Made by a program: the position numbers and the translations under genes
Part shown: in pieces, positions 25,326 to 35,469 of the stretch
Position numbering within the stretch: position 1 is the first letter of the stretch
Layout: each line of letters opens with the position of its first letter
Notes under the pieces: model-generated
The model's input: the letters and a program-made list of their open reading frames with translations, nothing else
What the model was told of the DNA's origin: nothing
Database searches by the model: none
Assembly (NCBI GenBank): GCA_038049695.1
Contig: CP142456.1
Location: forward strand, 21,858,501-21,922,500
DNA: 64,000 bases
From: Cinnamomum chago
Lineage: Eukaryota > Streptophyta > Magnoliopsida > Laurales > Lauraceae
Direction: 5' to 3'

Positions 25326-25582
25326 ATGGATCTTTCTACTACAAACTATGCAGCAACAATCTTCAAACTTGGTAGAAGTTTAAGTAGTGGGTCATCCAAA
25401 CAACGATCTACCAATAAATGGAAAAAGGCTTTCAATGTCATCTATTCCTGCAGAGTTATGCTCTCTCTTGTCAATAAAGAAATACTCTTCGTCATCTCAC
25501 GTAGTGCCTCATATACCTCCCTTTATGTCCAACCAGAAGATGATGGTCATGATAACACTAACAGTGATGGCAATGAGAGTAG
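25326..25582 (+). CDS. ACA12/13-like: ACA copy C, exon 1 first part: N-terminal regulatory segment (interrupted)
   Basis: The ATG in TTCCATGG opens a frame starting MDLSTTNYAATIF. Residues about 31-50 (NKWKKAFNVIYSCRVMLSL) form the basic amphipathic segment that matches the calmodulin-binding autoinhibitory region of plant ACA pumps, as in Arabidopsis ACA12 RRWRFAYAAIYSMRAMLSL. After GNES the frame runs into the LTR of a Ty3/gypsy element at 25583 and stops within a few codons. The host frame resumes in the same phase at 36880, so both halves belonged to one exon. In this haplotype the gene is disrupted. Known family role: calmodulin-regulated Ca2+ export. Confidence 0.9.
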
Positions 25583-26295
25583 TGTGTGGGGGCCCATTCC
25601 GTGAACCAGTTTCTCTTGGTCTCGGCTAGGGTGTGCTCGGTTAGCTACTGTTTGGGGGACCACGTCCCTTGATCTCGGCTACGATCCGATCTACTTCGGT
25701 CTCGGCACTACGTGCTGGTCTCGGCCAAACAGAATTCAGTTCGGCCGCACATACCGTTCAGTCTCGGCAATGCAAGCTCGGCAATGTAGAATTGCGCTTG
25801 CAGCTAATAGCCACGGCCCTATCGTGGCGAAGCCCAAGGAAGGGATCTGATGGGACTTCAGCCACCACCAGATCAGGGCAGGATCAGGCCCAATGTGACT
25901 GACATTAAATGCATTGTGGGCTGATCGGACCCACATTAAATGCAGTGTGGGCTATGATGGACCTTCATTAATGACTTTGTGGGCTGATGTGACCCAGGTC
26001 ACATCACCAAGCCCACTGGCATTCACCCAAGACTGTCTCATATATAAGGCACGAGCCAAAGGGAGCAGGGGGTAAGCATTCTCACAGAGACACTGAGTCT
26101 TTCTTCTTTCTTCTTCTTCTCCGATCCATTGCTAACTTAAGCATCGGAGAGCCCTGCGCTGCCCATAGCCAGGGTCCTCTGACCTTTGTCTTTCTCCTCT
26201 TTCAGGCTCAGGTCGTCGCAGCTATCTCCTCCATGCATTGAGTAAGTCCTAAGAGGCATCCTGATCTTGTGAGTATTTTTATTTCTGCACTTACA
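25583..26295 (+). repeat. 5' LTR of the Tat element
   Basis: 713 bp, running TG to CA, with a TATA box (CATATATAAGG) near 26038-26048 as the likely promoter core. It is identical to the 3' LTR except at two sites. Confidence 0.97.
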
Positions 26296-26297
26296 AT

Positions 26298-26315
26298 TGG
26301 CGCCGTCTGTGGGAA
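26298..26315 (+). other. Primer-binding site of the Tat element
   Basis: TGGCGCCGTCTGTGGGA begins two bases after the 5' LTR. Its first nine bases match the complement of the 3' end of plant tRNA-Asp, a primer often used by Ty3/gypsy elements. Confidence 0.7.
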
Positions 26316-26355
26316 ACGATTTCTATAATCTTTCCTATTCCTATTCCTAAATACC

Positions 26356-29300
26356 ATGACGAGGAGAACTGCGAAAAGCGGAGAGACTTCCAAGACAAAG
26401 CATGCAGGACCGCCCCCTGACCAGCAGAGGGCTGGGAAGCAAGTAGTCGCAGAGGACGATGCTGAACGCGCTCTCATCCGGATCAACGTCCAGCAGCGTG
26501 ACCTCCGTACAGAGTCCGCTCCCGGGAGGGGAGACGCCCAGCAGCCTGCAGGTCTCCTGACAGGGCGAGACCAGCGGGATAAGTCCCCAGTGGTCGATGG
26601 ACCACGCCCTTCAGGTCAGGAAGGACACGTCGAGGACGTTGAGGATGAAGAGGATGATGACTACAACCCTGGCGACAGCTTGAACTCCACCCTTCGGGAG
26701 ATTAAGGCACAGAACGAGGCCCTCGGGGAAAAGGATGCTCTAATCCGCCAGCTCCAGCAGCAGCTGGAGAAAGCTGCGGGCTCAGCAAGGCAGCAGCAGC
26801 GGACTCATAGGGAGCAGTCCCAGCAGCAACGGTCTCGACAGCAGCAGCGGACTCGTCAGGAGCAGTCCCAGCAGCAGCGGACTCGTCAGGAGCGATCCCA
26901 GCGACAACATGAGGAGAGGGTTACTCGTGTTACGCGCATCTCTTCCTCAAAGGAGGATCTGAGGGACCACTTGAACAGGAAAGGGGACGACCGAACCCGA
27001 GATGAAGGCTCAAGCACCAGCCGTAGCTATTCCAGGAAGGCGTCCGAAACCATTCCGGAGAACATGTACCGAGACCAGGAATGGCTGGACGCACACATAA
27101 GGGAAACGGTCCAGCGCAACCTGGAGGTAGCCGGCTTCGGCCGAGACCAAAAGGATGCTTGCTGTAACCCCGTTGATCTCGGTGCGTCTCCTTTCTCCCA
27201 AGACATCAGGAGGTACCCCTTACCCAAGAAGTTCACCGTACCAAGATTCGTCACCTATGATGGGGTCTCGGATCCAGCTACGCATCTCAGGCACTTCTCC
27301 CAGAGGATGTCTGTCTGGGGAGATGAGGGTCACCTGAACTGTAGAGTTTTTTCTTCCAGTCTGGGTGACCTCCCCCTGAAGTGGTTCTGTGCACTACCGG
27401 AGGGGGCCATTTCGAGCTGGCAGCAGCTCCAGCAGTCCTTCTTGAAGAAGTTCCAGGCCTACAGAGTCCTTCCGAAGACAGATGCAGACATCATGGCCTT
27501 GAAGATGAAGCAAGGAGAGAACGTCACCCAGTTCGCCAAGCGGTTCTGGGCGGTCTACAGTCAGATAGAGAGCTCCAAGGACGAGGTTGCCGTCTTCGCA
27601 TTCCAGAATGCCTTGCTGCCAGACAGCGATCTCCGCAAGGACTTGGCTAGGAACCCGGTGTCTTCCATAGCAGCGCTCATGTCCATCGCCAACCGGTACA
27701 TTGCCCAAGAAGATGACCAGATCCGCGCTCGGGAAAACCATGGAACCGCGCTGAAAGACCGGGGTGGGAGGACATCCAAGCAAGACGGGGGACCGTCTCG
27801 GAGGAGTGAACCTCGGAGAGAGGAGCGGCGGAGAGATGAGCCAAACAGGCGTTGGGCGCCCACCAGCTCGGCAAGGCCCCATGCTTTCGTCTCGGAAAGA
27901 AACAAGCGACCCAGGCTGATAGAGGACGCATTCCAGGCGGTCAACACGGTCTTCAAGATGCCAATCCACAAAATCATGTATAAGATCAAGAGCAGGCCGT
28001 ACTTCAGCTGGCCAGAGCCCATGCAAGGCGACCCTTCTAGACGAGATCAGACGAAGTTCTGTTCCTATCACAAGGAGGGCGGCCATAAGACTGAAGATTG
28101 CAGGATACTGCGGTCGCATTTAGAGAAGCTTGTCCAGGATGGACACCTGCAAGAGTTTGTCAGGAGAGAAACCAGGGCCGACACCCGAGCCCCGCGCCGA
28201 GACGAAGGGGGTCACGACAGCGACGGGACAGAGAAGATAATTGACGTTATCCATCTGGCACCCCCGCCCAAGGGGAGTAACCAAGCACGTGCCGAAGCCA
28301 GGAAAGCCTCTCACGGCAAACATGTCATGGCCGCCGAACTCAGTTCAGCACCGAAAAGGGCTCGGAGGGAGCGTCCCGAGATCAGGTTTACTGATGCAGA
28401 TCTAGAAGGGGTGCAGCTCCCCCACAACGACCCCCTGATCGTGACTCTGAAGTTCGATTGCTCTAAGCAGGGCGTGAAGAATTGCACTGTGAAGAAAGTC
28501 CTTGTTGACCCCGGTAGTTCTTCCGAGGTCCTCTATTTCGACAGCTTTCGAAGGATGGGACTGACGGAGAAAGATCTGCAGGAGGCTCGAATTCCCCTTA
28601 TCGACTTCAGCGCCAAACCAGTCTATCCTAAGGGGAAAGTGACATTCAAGGTCGAGGTCGGTGGCGCGTCTGTCATGGCAACCTTCATGGTGATCGACGC
28701 ACCCTCTCCCTACAATGCTATAATGGGCAGGTCTTGGCTCCACAGCCTGGAAGCAGTCCCTTCCACCCTCCATCAGAAGCTGAAATTTCCATGGGAGGGA
28801 AAGAGCGGCCGAATTGAGATTATCACGGTAAGAGGAGATCAGCAGGCGGCTAAGCTGTGCTTGACAGCTGTGGTACCTGGGGAGCAAGAGCCCAAGGAGG
28901 TCAATGTGGCCGAGATGGAGAAGAACCTGGAGCAGGGGCTGGATAAGCTCGGCCAAGATCCGGGCAGGAAGAGCGTCGAGGAATTGGCCGAAGTCCGGAT
29001 CGACCAGAAGGACCCGGATCGGTTCTTTCTACTCGGCAGCCAGCTTGGAGAGCCGGAAAGGTCCGAACTGGCCCAGTTCCTGATGCAGAACAGAGATGCC
29101 TTCGCCTGGACGCCTCAGGAGATGCCTGGCGTCGACCCCGAGGTAATGTGTCACAAACTAAATGTTGACCCTAACCACAAACCTGTGATGCAGAAGGCAC
29201 GGAGAACTGGGGTCCCGCAGACCGAAGCCGTCGTCGAGGAAGTGGATAAGCTGCTTGAGGCCGGAGCTATCAGGGAGGTTCAATACCCGAAATGGTTAGC

Positions 29301-32283
29301 CAATCCGGTGGTCGTCAGGAAGAAGACTGGCAAGTGGAGGGTGTGCGTCGACTTTACCGACCTCAACAAAGCCTGTCCCAAGGACAGCTTTCCCCTCCCG
29401 AAGATTGACCAGTTGATCGACGCCACGGCCGGGCACGACAGAATGAGCTTCCTCGACGCCTACCGCGGCTATCATCAGATCCCACTATTTGGGCCAGACG
29501 AAGAGAAAACAGCTTTTATCACGCCCAGGGGAACCTACTGTTATAAGGTGATGCCGTTTGGGCTGAAGAATGCAGGGGCCACCTACCAGAGACTTGTCAC
29601 CAATATGTTTCACGATCAGCTCGGCAAAACCGTGGAGGTTTACATCGATGACATGGTGGTCAAGTCCAAGCAGGCGCGGGTGGTCAAGTCCAAGCAGGCG
29701 CGGGATCATCTGTCAGACTTGGCCGAGATCTTCGCCACTCTAAAGAAGTTCCGGCTGAAGCTTAACGCCTCGAAGTGCGCCTTCGGTGTTGGTTCCGGCA
29801 AGTTTTTGGGCAGCTTGGTTACACGCAGAGGCATTGAGGCAGACCCAGATCAGATCTCAGCTATCCTCAGAGTGCAGAGTCCAACTTCGGTCAAGGAGGT
29901 CCAGAAGCTTACAGGAATGGCCGCGGCACTGAATCGCTTCATCAGCAAATCTTCAGATAAGTGCCGACCTTTCTTTCATCTTCTTAGAAAAAATTCTAAA
30001 TTCCAATGGACCCCAGAATGTGACCACGCCTTGCAGCAGCTCAAGGCTTACCTTTCATCACCACCGTTGTTGTCAACCCCGACCCACGAGGAGACCCTGT
30101 ATTTATACTTAGCGGTCTCGGATCATGCGGTCAGCTCGGTCCTCATCCGAGAAGAGGACAAGGTTCAGAAACCGGTATATTATACGAGCAAGACCCTTAT
30201 TGATGCCGAGACCAGGTATCTGCCTCTGGAGAAGCTCGCCTTGGCGCTCGTTAGCGCCTCGCGAAAGCTCTCCCATTACTTTCAAACCCATTCTATTGTG
30301 GTTGTTACGGAGCACCCACTCCAATCTGTTTTCAAGAAGGCTGACTTTTCAGGAAGAATCTCCCGATGGGCTGTCGAACTAGGGCAGTATGAGATTCAGT
30401 ATCAGCCACGGACAGCAATAAAAGCCCAGGTTCTGGCAGATTTCCTCGCCGAGTTTGATTCAAGTTCGGCACCAACCCAGCTCGGCACCGAACTGGGGGG
30501 CGAGGAGCGTGGGGCTCCCACGAGTTCCGAACAATCACCATCTCAAGCCGAGACCCCAGTTTGGAAAATCTTCGTCGACGGATCTTCCACCTCGAGAAGA
30601 GCCGGAGCAGGAGTTGTTCTCCAATCGCCAGAAGGACTGGTCATCGAGCAGGCTCTGACCCTGGACTTCAAGGCGTCAAACAATGAAGCTGAGTACGAAG
30701 CCCTTTTAGCCGGACTTAACAGTGCCAATATCCTCGGAGCTCAACAGCTGGTGGTCTTCAGTGATTCACAGTTGGTGACAAACCAGCTGACTGGGAACTA
30801 CCAGGCTCGCGACGACCGGATGGCCGCGTACTTGGCCCTGGCTAAGAAGCTGCTGGCACAATTTCAGTCGGCCGAAGTCAGGCAGATCGGCAGAGAAGCG
30901 AACTCTCACGCATACGCCTTGGCTAACCTGGCCAGTGCTGTTGAGGCAGGGAAAAAGAGGAGCGTCGAAGTCGGATCGCTAGCTGCGCCCAGCATTGAGC
31001 TCTGTTCACCTCGGGAAGTGTTATGCATCGGTCTCGGTCCGAGCTGGATGGACCCTATTATCACCTACCTGAAGGACGACAGGCTTCCCGAGGACAGTGG
31101 TGAGGCCCACCGGGTCAGACTCAAGGCAGCTCGGTTTTGGCTATCTCCCGAAGTCAAGCTCTACAGGAAATCGTTCTCGGGACCGTACCTCCAGTGCGTC
31201 CATCCAAGTAAGGTCGAGGACCTCCTTTTCGAGATACACGAAGGAATCTGCGGGAGCCATATCGGAGGAAGATCCCTATCTTACCGAGCCATCAGCCAGG
31301 GTTACTGGTGGCCGTATATGCAGAAAGATGCGCAGGTATATGCGAAGAAGTGCGAGAAGTGCCAGAAGTTCTCACACTCTCTCCATCAGCCCGCGCAGGA
31401 TCTCAGCCCGCTCTCTAGCCCGTGGCCATTCGCCCAGTGGGGGCTCGACATAGTGGGCCCGCTCCACCGAACCCCAGGGAACAAGAGATGGCTTATTGTG
31501 GCGACAGATTACTTCACCAAATGGATCGAAGCAGAGCCACTTTCATCCATCACAGAGCGAGACTCCAAGAATTTTGTGTGGAAGAATGTCGTCACAAGGT
31601 TTGGCATTCCCAGAGCGCTGGTTTCGGACAACGGAACTCAGTTCGACTCTAAACTCTTCAAGACCTTCTGCCAGGATCTCGGCATCCGAAACCATTACTC
31701 CACGCCAGCTTACCCACAGAGTAACGGCCAGGCCGAGATCTCCAACAAGGTGATCCTCGATGGGCTCAAGAAGCGGCTGGACCAAGCGAAGGGGAGATGG
31801 GTGGAAGAACTGCCGAGCGTCCTGTGGGCTTACAGGACCACTCCAAGGCGTTCCACTTCGGCTACCCCCTTCTCGCTCGCCTACGGGATGGAAGCGGTCA
31901 TCCCTTTGGAGATCGGCCTCCCCACTCTGAGGTCCGAACTCTTTGACCAAGGACAGAACGAGACTAACTTGGCCAGGGAACTGGATTTGGCAGACGAAAG
32001 AAGAGAAGCGGCGGCAGTCAGACTGGCCGTCTACCAGCAGCGGCTAGCCAGGGGCTATAACCAGAACGTCAGAGAAAGGAAGTTCTGCGTGGGGGAACTG
32101 GTTCTCAAGAAAACGCTCCCAGCCGACAGGGATCCGAATCAAGGGAAGCTAGCGCCGAATTGGCATGGTCCGTTTAAGGTCACTTCCATTGCTGGACGGT
32201 CGGCTTATCGGCTCGAAGACATGGAGGGACGTCCGCTACCGAGACCATGGAACGCCTCACACCTCAAAAAATTCTATTTTTAG
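26356..32283 (+). CDS. Gag-pol polyprotein of the Tat element (1,975 codons)
   Basis: A single frame begins MTRRTAKSGET. A charged, glutamine-rich N-terminal region leads into a retrotransposon gag domain (about residues 290-400, with FTVPRFVTYDGVSDPATHL) and a zinc-finger-like CSYHKEGGHKTEDC near residue 568. Protease follows near 716-722 (VDPGSS, where many families have DTGAS). Reverse transcriptase has YIDDMVV at about 1096. Next come the Ty3-type RNase H, a second archaeal-type RNase H starting near 1405 (IFVDGSSTSRRAGAG), the integrase HHCC finger near 1628-1670 and the integrase core (LDIVGPL, SDNGTQFDS, SNGQAE, about 1695-1795). There is no chromodomain at the end. It looks whole. Confidence 0.95.
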   Translation: MTRRTAKSGETSKTKHAGPPPDQQRAGKQVVAEDDAERALIRINVQQRDLRTESAPGRGDAQQPAGLLTGRDQRDKSPVVDGPRPSGQEGHVEDVEDEEDDDYNPGDSLNSTLREIKAQNEALGEKDALIRQLQQQLEKAAGSARQQQRTHREQSQQQRSRQQQRTRQEQSQQQRTRQERSQRQHEERVTRVTRISSSKEDLRDHLNRKGDDRTRDEGSSTSRSYSRKASETIPENMYRDQEWLDAHIRETVQRNLEVAGFGRDQKDACCNPVDLGASPFSQDIRRYPLPKKFTVPRFVTYDGVSDPATHLRHFSQRMSVWGDEGHLNCRVFSSSLGDLPLKWFCALPEGAISSWQQLQQSFLKKFQAYRVLPKTDADIMALKMKQGENVTQFAKRFWAVYSQIESSKDEVAVFAFQNALLPDSDLRKDLARNPVSSIAALMSIANRYIAQEDDQIRARENHGTALKDRGGRTSKQDGGPSRRSEPRREERRRDEPNRRWAPTSSARPHAFVSERNKRPRLIEDAFQAVNTVFKMPIHKIMYKIKSRPYFSWPEPMQGDPSRRDQTKFCSYHKEGGHKTEDCRILRSHLEKLVQDGHLQEFVRRETRADTRAPRRDEGGHDSDGTEKIIDVIHLAPPPKGSNQARAEARKASHGKHVMAAELSSAPKRARRERPEIRFTDADLEGVQLPHNDPLIVTLKFDCSKQGVKNCTVKKVLVDPGSSSEVLYFDSFRRMGLTEKDLQEARIPLIDFSAKPVYPKGKVTFKVEVGGASVMATFMVIDAPSPYNAIMGRSWLHSLEAVPSTLHQKLKFPWEGKSGRIEIITVRGDQQAAKLCLTAVVPGEQEPKEVNVAEMEKNLEQGLDKLGQDPGRKSVEELAEVRIDQKDPDRFFLLGSQLGEPERSELAQFLMQNRDAFAWTPQEMPGVDPEVMCHKLNVDPNHKPVMQKARRTGVPQTEAVVEEVDKLLEAGAIREVQYPKWLANPVVVRKKTGKWRVCVDFTDLNKACPKDSFPLPKIDQLIDATAGHDRMSFLDAYRGYHQIPLFGPDEEKTAFITPRGTYCYKVMPFGLKNAGATYQRLVTNMFHDQLGKTVEVYIDDMVVKSKQARVVKSKQARDHLSDLAEIFATLKKFRLKLNASKCAFGVGSGKFLGSLVTRRGIEADPDQISAILRVQSPTSVKEVQKLTGMAAALNRFISKSSDKCRPFFHLLRKNSKFQWTPECDHALQQLKAYLSSPPLLSTPTHEETLYLYLAVSDHAVSSVLIREEDKVQKPVYYTSKTLIDAETRYLPLEKLALALVSASRKLSHYFQTHSIVVVTEHPLQSVFKKADFSGRISRWAVELGQYEIQYQPRTAIKAQVLADFLAEFDSSSAPTQLGTELGGEERGAPTSSEQSPSQAETPVWKIFVDGSSTSRRAGAGVVLQSPEGLVIEQALTLDFKASNNEAEYEALLAGLNSANILGAQQLVVFSDSQLVTNQLTGNYQARDDRMAAYLALAKKLLAQFQSAEVRQIGREANSHAYALANLASAVEAGKKRSVEVGSLAAPSIELCSPREVLCIGLGPSWMDPIITYLKDDRLPEDSGEAHRVRLKAARFWLSPEVKLYRKSFSGPYLQCVHPSKVEDLLFEIHEGICGSHIGGRSLSYRAISQGYWWPYMQKDAQVYAKKCEKCQKFSHSLHQPAQDLSPLSSPWPFAQWGLDIVGPLHRTPGNKRWLIVATDYFTKWIEAEPLSSITERDSKNFVWKNVVTRFGIPRALVSDNGTQFDSKLFKTFCQDLGIRNHYSTPAYPQSNGQAEISNKVILDGLKKRLDQAKGRWVEELPSVLWAYRTTPRRSTSATPFSLAYGMEAVIPLEIGLPTLRSELFDQGQNETNLARELDLADERREAAAVRLAVYQQRLARGYNQNVRERKFCVGELVLKKTLPADRDPNQGKLAPNWHGPFKVTSIAGRSAYRLEDMEGRPLPRPWNASHLKKFYF

Positions 32284-32395
32284 TCTCTGTACTTGTACAA
32301 CGCTTCTGGATTCAATGAAACTACAGTTCTCCACAATTTGTAGCAATCTGGCATCCTGACAGTGACAATGGTGCGAAGTTGGAAGACCGTCCAAG

Positions 32396-32980
32396 GCCGG
32401 CACTCAGCCACCTAGACGAGTATCCGCCACGGCCCATATCTAAGGTTGGCACTCAGCCACCTAGATGAGTTGCCGAAACGGCCCATGTCTAAGGTTGGCA
32501 CTCAGCCACCTAGACGAGCTGCCGAAACGGACCATGTCTAAGGCCGGCACTCAGCCACCTAGACGAGTATCCGCCACGGCCCATATCTAAGGTTGGCACT
32601 CAGCCACCTAGATGAGTTGCCGAAACGGCCAATGTCTAAGGTTGGCACTCAGCCACCTAGACGAGCTGCCGAAACGGACCATGTCTAAGGCCGGCACTCA
32701 GCCACCTAGACGAGTATCCGCCACGGCCCATATCTAAGGTTGGCACTCAGCCACCTAGATGAGTTGCCGAAACGGCCCATGTCTAAGGTTGGCACTCAGC
32801 CACCTAGACGAGCTGCCGAAACGGACCATGTCTAAGGTCGGCACTCAGCCACCTAGACGAGTTTCCGAAACAGCCCATGTCTAAGGCTGGTACTCAGCCA
32901 CCTAGACGAGCAGCCGAACGTGTTATGGTTACGGTTGGCACTCAGCCACCTAGACCAGCCGAAACGGCACCAGTCTTCCA
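32396..32980 (+). repeat. Higher-order tandem repeat: 49-bp units in 147-bp triplets
   Basis: Units of exactly 49 bp share GGCACTCAGCCACCTAGA. Three unit types (A with GAGTATCCGCCACGG, B with GAGTTGCCGAAACGG, C with GAGCTGCCGAAACGGACC) repeat in the order ABC three times from 32396 to 32836. They are followed by about three diverged units. It lies between the pol end and the antisense ORF. Tandem repeats in the 3' region of Tat elements are known to seed satellite DNA. Confidence 0.95.
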
Positions 32981-33243
32981 ACACGGAAATCTGGTTTCGC
33001 CGAAATACATGGGGCTTCCAAAGGGTCAGCGCTCGCAGAGAACCCTGATCAGGTCGGTCTACTCTAGTCCGAAGTCACACCCAAATTCACAACACTCACG
33101 GAAAGCGTACAAAGGAAAGCAAGTAAAAGCCACACCACACAGGAGAAAAATATGAGAAAGAGTCTTTCATTGATAGCATTGATTTACATCGAGACAGTTT
33201 GAACCAAAGACTACATTTTATAAAGAAAAGAAAAAAGAGGAAG

Positions 33244-35469
33244 TCAAGTCGATGGCTCTGCTTCTAGGTCCTCGATGACGACCACGGCGGCCTCGGCTTG
33301 AGGAGTTTCTTCAACGGGGTCAGGCGTTGGCTCGGAAGGGACTTCGGCCGGGGTGGCAGGGGTCTCGGCCAGGGCCTCGTCTAGGGGCTCCTCTCCGAGC
33401 TCGGGGAGATTCTGATGTATCGGATCATCTGCAGGAACCCCCATCTTCTTCAACACGGCCTTGCAGCCGAGCCGGTACAGCTTCGGGCTGAGTGCCGTGA
33501 TTTGATCAACGTAAATCTTCGCAGCTTCCTCAGTCCCCTCCAGGAAGGCGGCATCGACCTCAGCTTTTTTCGATGCAAGGAGTTCCTCCTTCGATGCAAG
33601 GAGTTCCTCCTTCGCCTTCCTTTCCAGCTCCAGCTCAGCCTTGAACCCCGCCGAACTCTTCTCCTCTGCCTGGAGCTTCGTTTGCCATTCGAAGCCCTCT
33701 GACCTTGCTTTGCAGAGGTCGCTGGCCATCATATCTGACTGAGCCTTGAGCTCCGCAGTCTTGGCCGCCTCCGCCTTCAGCTCCTCCTTGGCCGCTCGCA
33801 GTTCGGATTCGGCTTTCTGTTTTTCCTTTGCCAGGCGAGCCAACCGACTGTCCTCCTCCGCTATCCTGTCCGCGACTATCTGGAGCCTTTGGACAGCCTG
33901 CAGCGGATCAAACAAAAGAAGCTCAGCACGAAAACAAGAAATATCAAAAGAGAGAAACACCTGTGACCAGGAAAGTCGGGCACTTACAGCGAGGGAGTGC
34001 TGTATGGTCCTCATAATCAGCAGGGGGGAGTCTTCCGACCTGTGCCTCTCCATGTCCCTGGGGAGTGCACAGGCTCGGGTGAGCGCCGCAATGACATCTG
34101 GGCTCCCCACCAGTTTGTCCTCAGCATTTAGTGGCCTCCCCTTCCTCAGCTCCATGTCCGGCCTGAACTCGGCCGGTTCGGCACCCGAGGACGTTGCCGC
34201 CTGGGGCTCGGAGCGACTCTCTACCAGAGGAACTGCCGGAGCGGGCATCACGTCCACCGCCCTCTCCCTCGCAGCTTGGGGTGAATGTCGCCGTGATCGC
34301 TCCTCCTGGTCCGGCCCCTTCCCCTTCGCCTTTTTCCTCGGCCTCTCACTTTCCAAGTCTGGGGGAGGTCGGGCCTCAACTCTGGCAGGGACGATGGTCC
34401 CGAAGGAGGGCGGGGCAGTGCGGGGTGCGGCAGCCTGTCTACCGCTGCCGACGACGGCGTCCGCCAGATTCCGCGGCTGAAACGCGGGCCTACGCCTCTC
34501 CATATTGTCCACTTCGGCCTCGGCTCCGGAAGTATAGTTCTCAACTTCCCTTGTCGGAGAGTCTACCTCGGCTCCGGAGGTATATTCTTCAATTTCCCTT
34601 AGCGGGATGCCCGTGACCACGGCCAACGTTGCGGACGCTTCCGCAACCGTGACGGTCCCGCTGGTTTCTGCTGGATCGGGGGCGAATCTCTCCGGGTTGC
34701 CGGATTTCCGTGTGTAAGACACGTATCTCGGCTCGTACTTCAGAAGAGAGTAGGCAGCTCTTGTGTGGTGGCCGTGGTAGCAGTACACCTTGGTCAGCCA
34801 AGGTGAGTGCCTTCTCCAACCGTTCAGCTGGGCTTCGCGCTTGCGTTCGGAAAGGCCTGCGAAAAACAGCCGAGTTAGGATCTGGCAGCAGAAATCAAAC
34901 ATAAGAAAGAAATCGGAAACCCAGGGGGTTAGGTCTTTACTCGGTGGAGTCCCGAGGCGTCGAGGGACTCGGACCCTCCTAGTTGCTTCGGTCTCGGTCT
35001 CGCCGAACTCCCAGTTTCCCGAGACGAGCAGGCGGTCATCTCCGGCGTATTTATTGGAGTCCTCCAGCGCCGTGACGAGGGGTTGGCACCTCGCCTTGAT
35101 GCGAAGATAATAGGTGCCCACCTCCCTAGACTTGCAGAGGTCATATATATCCTCTATATCATGGACGCCGAGGCTGATGTCTAGAATCCTATTCAGCTCG
35201 GCGATGCCCATGATGATCTTATACCCATTGGGCATTAACTGACAGGGGCTAAGCCTCCAGGTCTCCAAACAAGACCTAAGAAGGGGGGCCAAGGGGAATC
35301 TGACCCCACCCTCGATCACGGCTATCAGGGGAAACGGCATCCAGCCGTTGCGAAATGAGTAGATGGAGGGGTCGGCTGCCATGATCTGGACATCGTCTGG
35401 GATCATGTAGACTCTCCTAAGAGTGGCCAGGCCCGACTGGGAATCTATCCAGTGAGTAAAAATCCCCAT
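33244..35469 (-). CDS. Antisense extra ORF of the Tat element (741 codons), Transposase_28-like N-terminus
   Basis: The minus-strand frame starts MGIFTHWIDSQSG just left of the pol-distal non-coding zone and reads against gag-pol. Its N-terminal part (about residues 45-130, with GGVRFPLAPLLRSCLETWRL and SPCQLMPNGYKI) resembles the plant Pfam family called putative gypsy-type transposon (Transposase_28). The C-terminal half is rich in A, E, K and L (about residues 540-690) and likely coiled coil, ending in an acidic tail. Two internal stretches, near 33890-33990 and 34850-34925, are bounded by splice-like signals and may be small introns that keep the frame open. The function is unknown. Extra ORFs in this position are known for Tat elements such as Grande. 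Confidence 0.8.
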   Translation of the reverse strand: MGIFTHWIDSQSGLATLRRVYMIPDDVQIMAADPSIYSFRNGWMPFPLIAVIEGGVRFPLAPLLRSCLETWRLSPCQLMPNGYKIIMGIAELNRILDISLGVHDIEDIYDLCKSREVGTYYLRIKARCQPLVTALEDSNKYAGDDRLLVSGNWEFGETETEATRRVRVPRRLGTPPSKDLTPWVSDFFLMFDFCCQILTRLFFAGLSERKREAQLNGWRRHSPWLTKVYCYHGHHTRAAYSLLKYEPRYVSYTRKSGNPERFAPDPAETSGTVTVAEASATLAVVTGIPLREIEEYTSGAEVDSPTREVENYTSGAEAEVDNMERRRPAFQPRNLADAVVGSGRQAAAPRTAPPSFGTIVPARVEARPPPDLESERPRKKAKGKGPDQEERSRRHSPQAARERAVDVMPAPAVPLVESRSEPQAATSSGAEPAEFRPDMELRKGRPLNAEDKLVGSPDVIAALTRACALPRDMERHRSEDSPLLIMRTIQHSLAVSARLSWSQVFLSFDISCFRAELLLFDPLQAVQRLQIVADRIAEEDSRLARLAKEKQKAESELRAAKEELKAEAAKTAELKAQSDMMASDLCKARSEGFEWQTKLQAEEKSSAGFKAELELERKAKEELLASKEELLASKKAEVDAAFLEGTEEAAKIYVDQITALSPKLYRLGCKAVLKKMGVPADDPIHQNLPELGEEPLDEALAETPATPAEVPSEPTPDPVEETPQAEAAVVVIEDLEAEPST

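Noticed and set aside
25669-25902. Small ORF present in both LTRs
   Set aside because: It lies wholly within the LTR, is duplicated only because the LTRs are, and has no motif.
32396-32980. CRISPR-like array
   Set aside because: The units are contiguous 49-bp tandem repeats without unique spacers, lie inside a plant retroelement, and CRISPR is not expected in a nuclear plant genome.
33415-35110. Plus-strand frames opposite the antisense ORF
   Set aside because: They are GC-rich shadows of the 741-codon minus-strand frame, with no recognisable domain.
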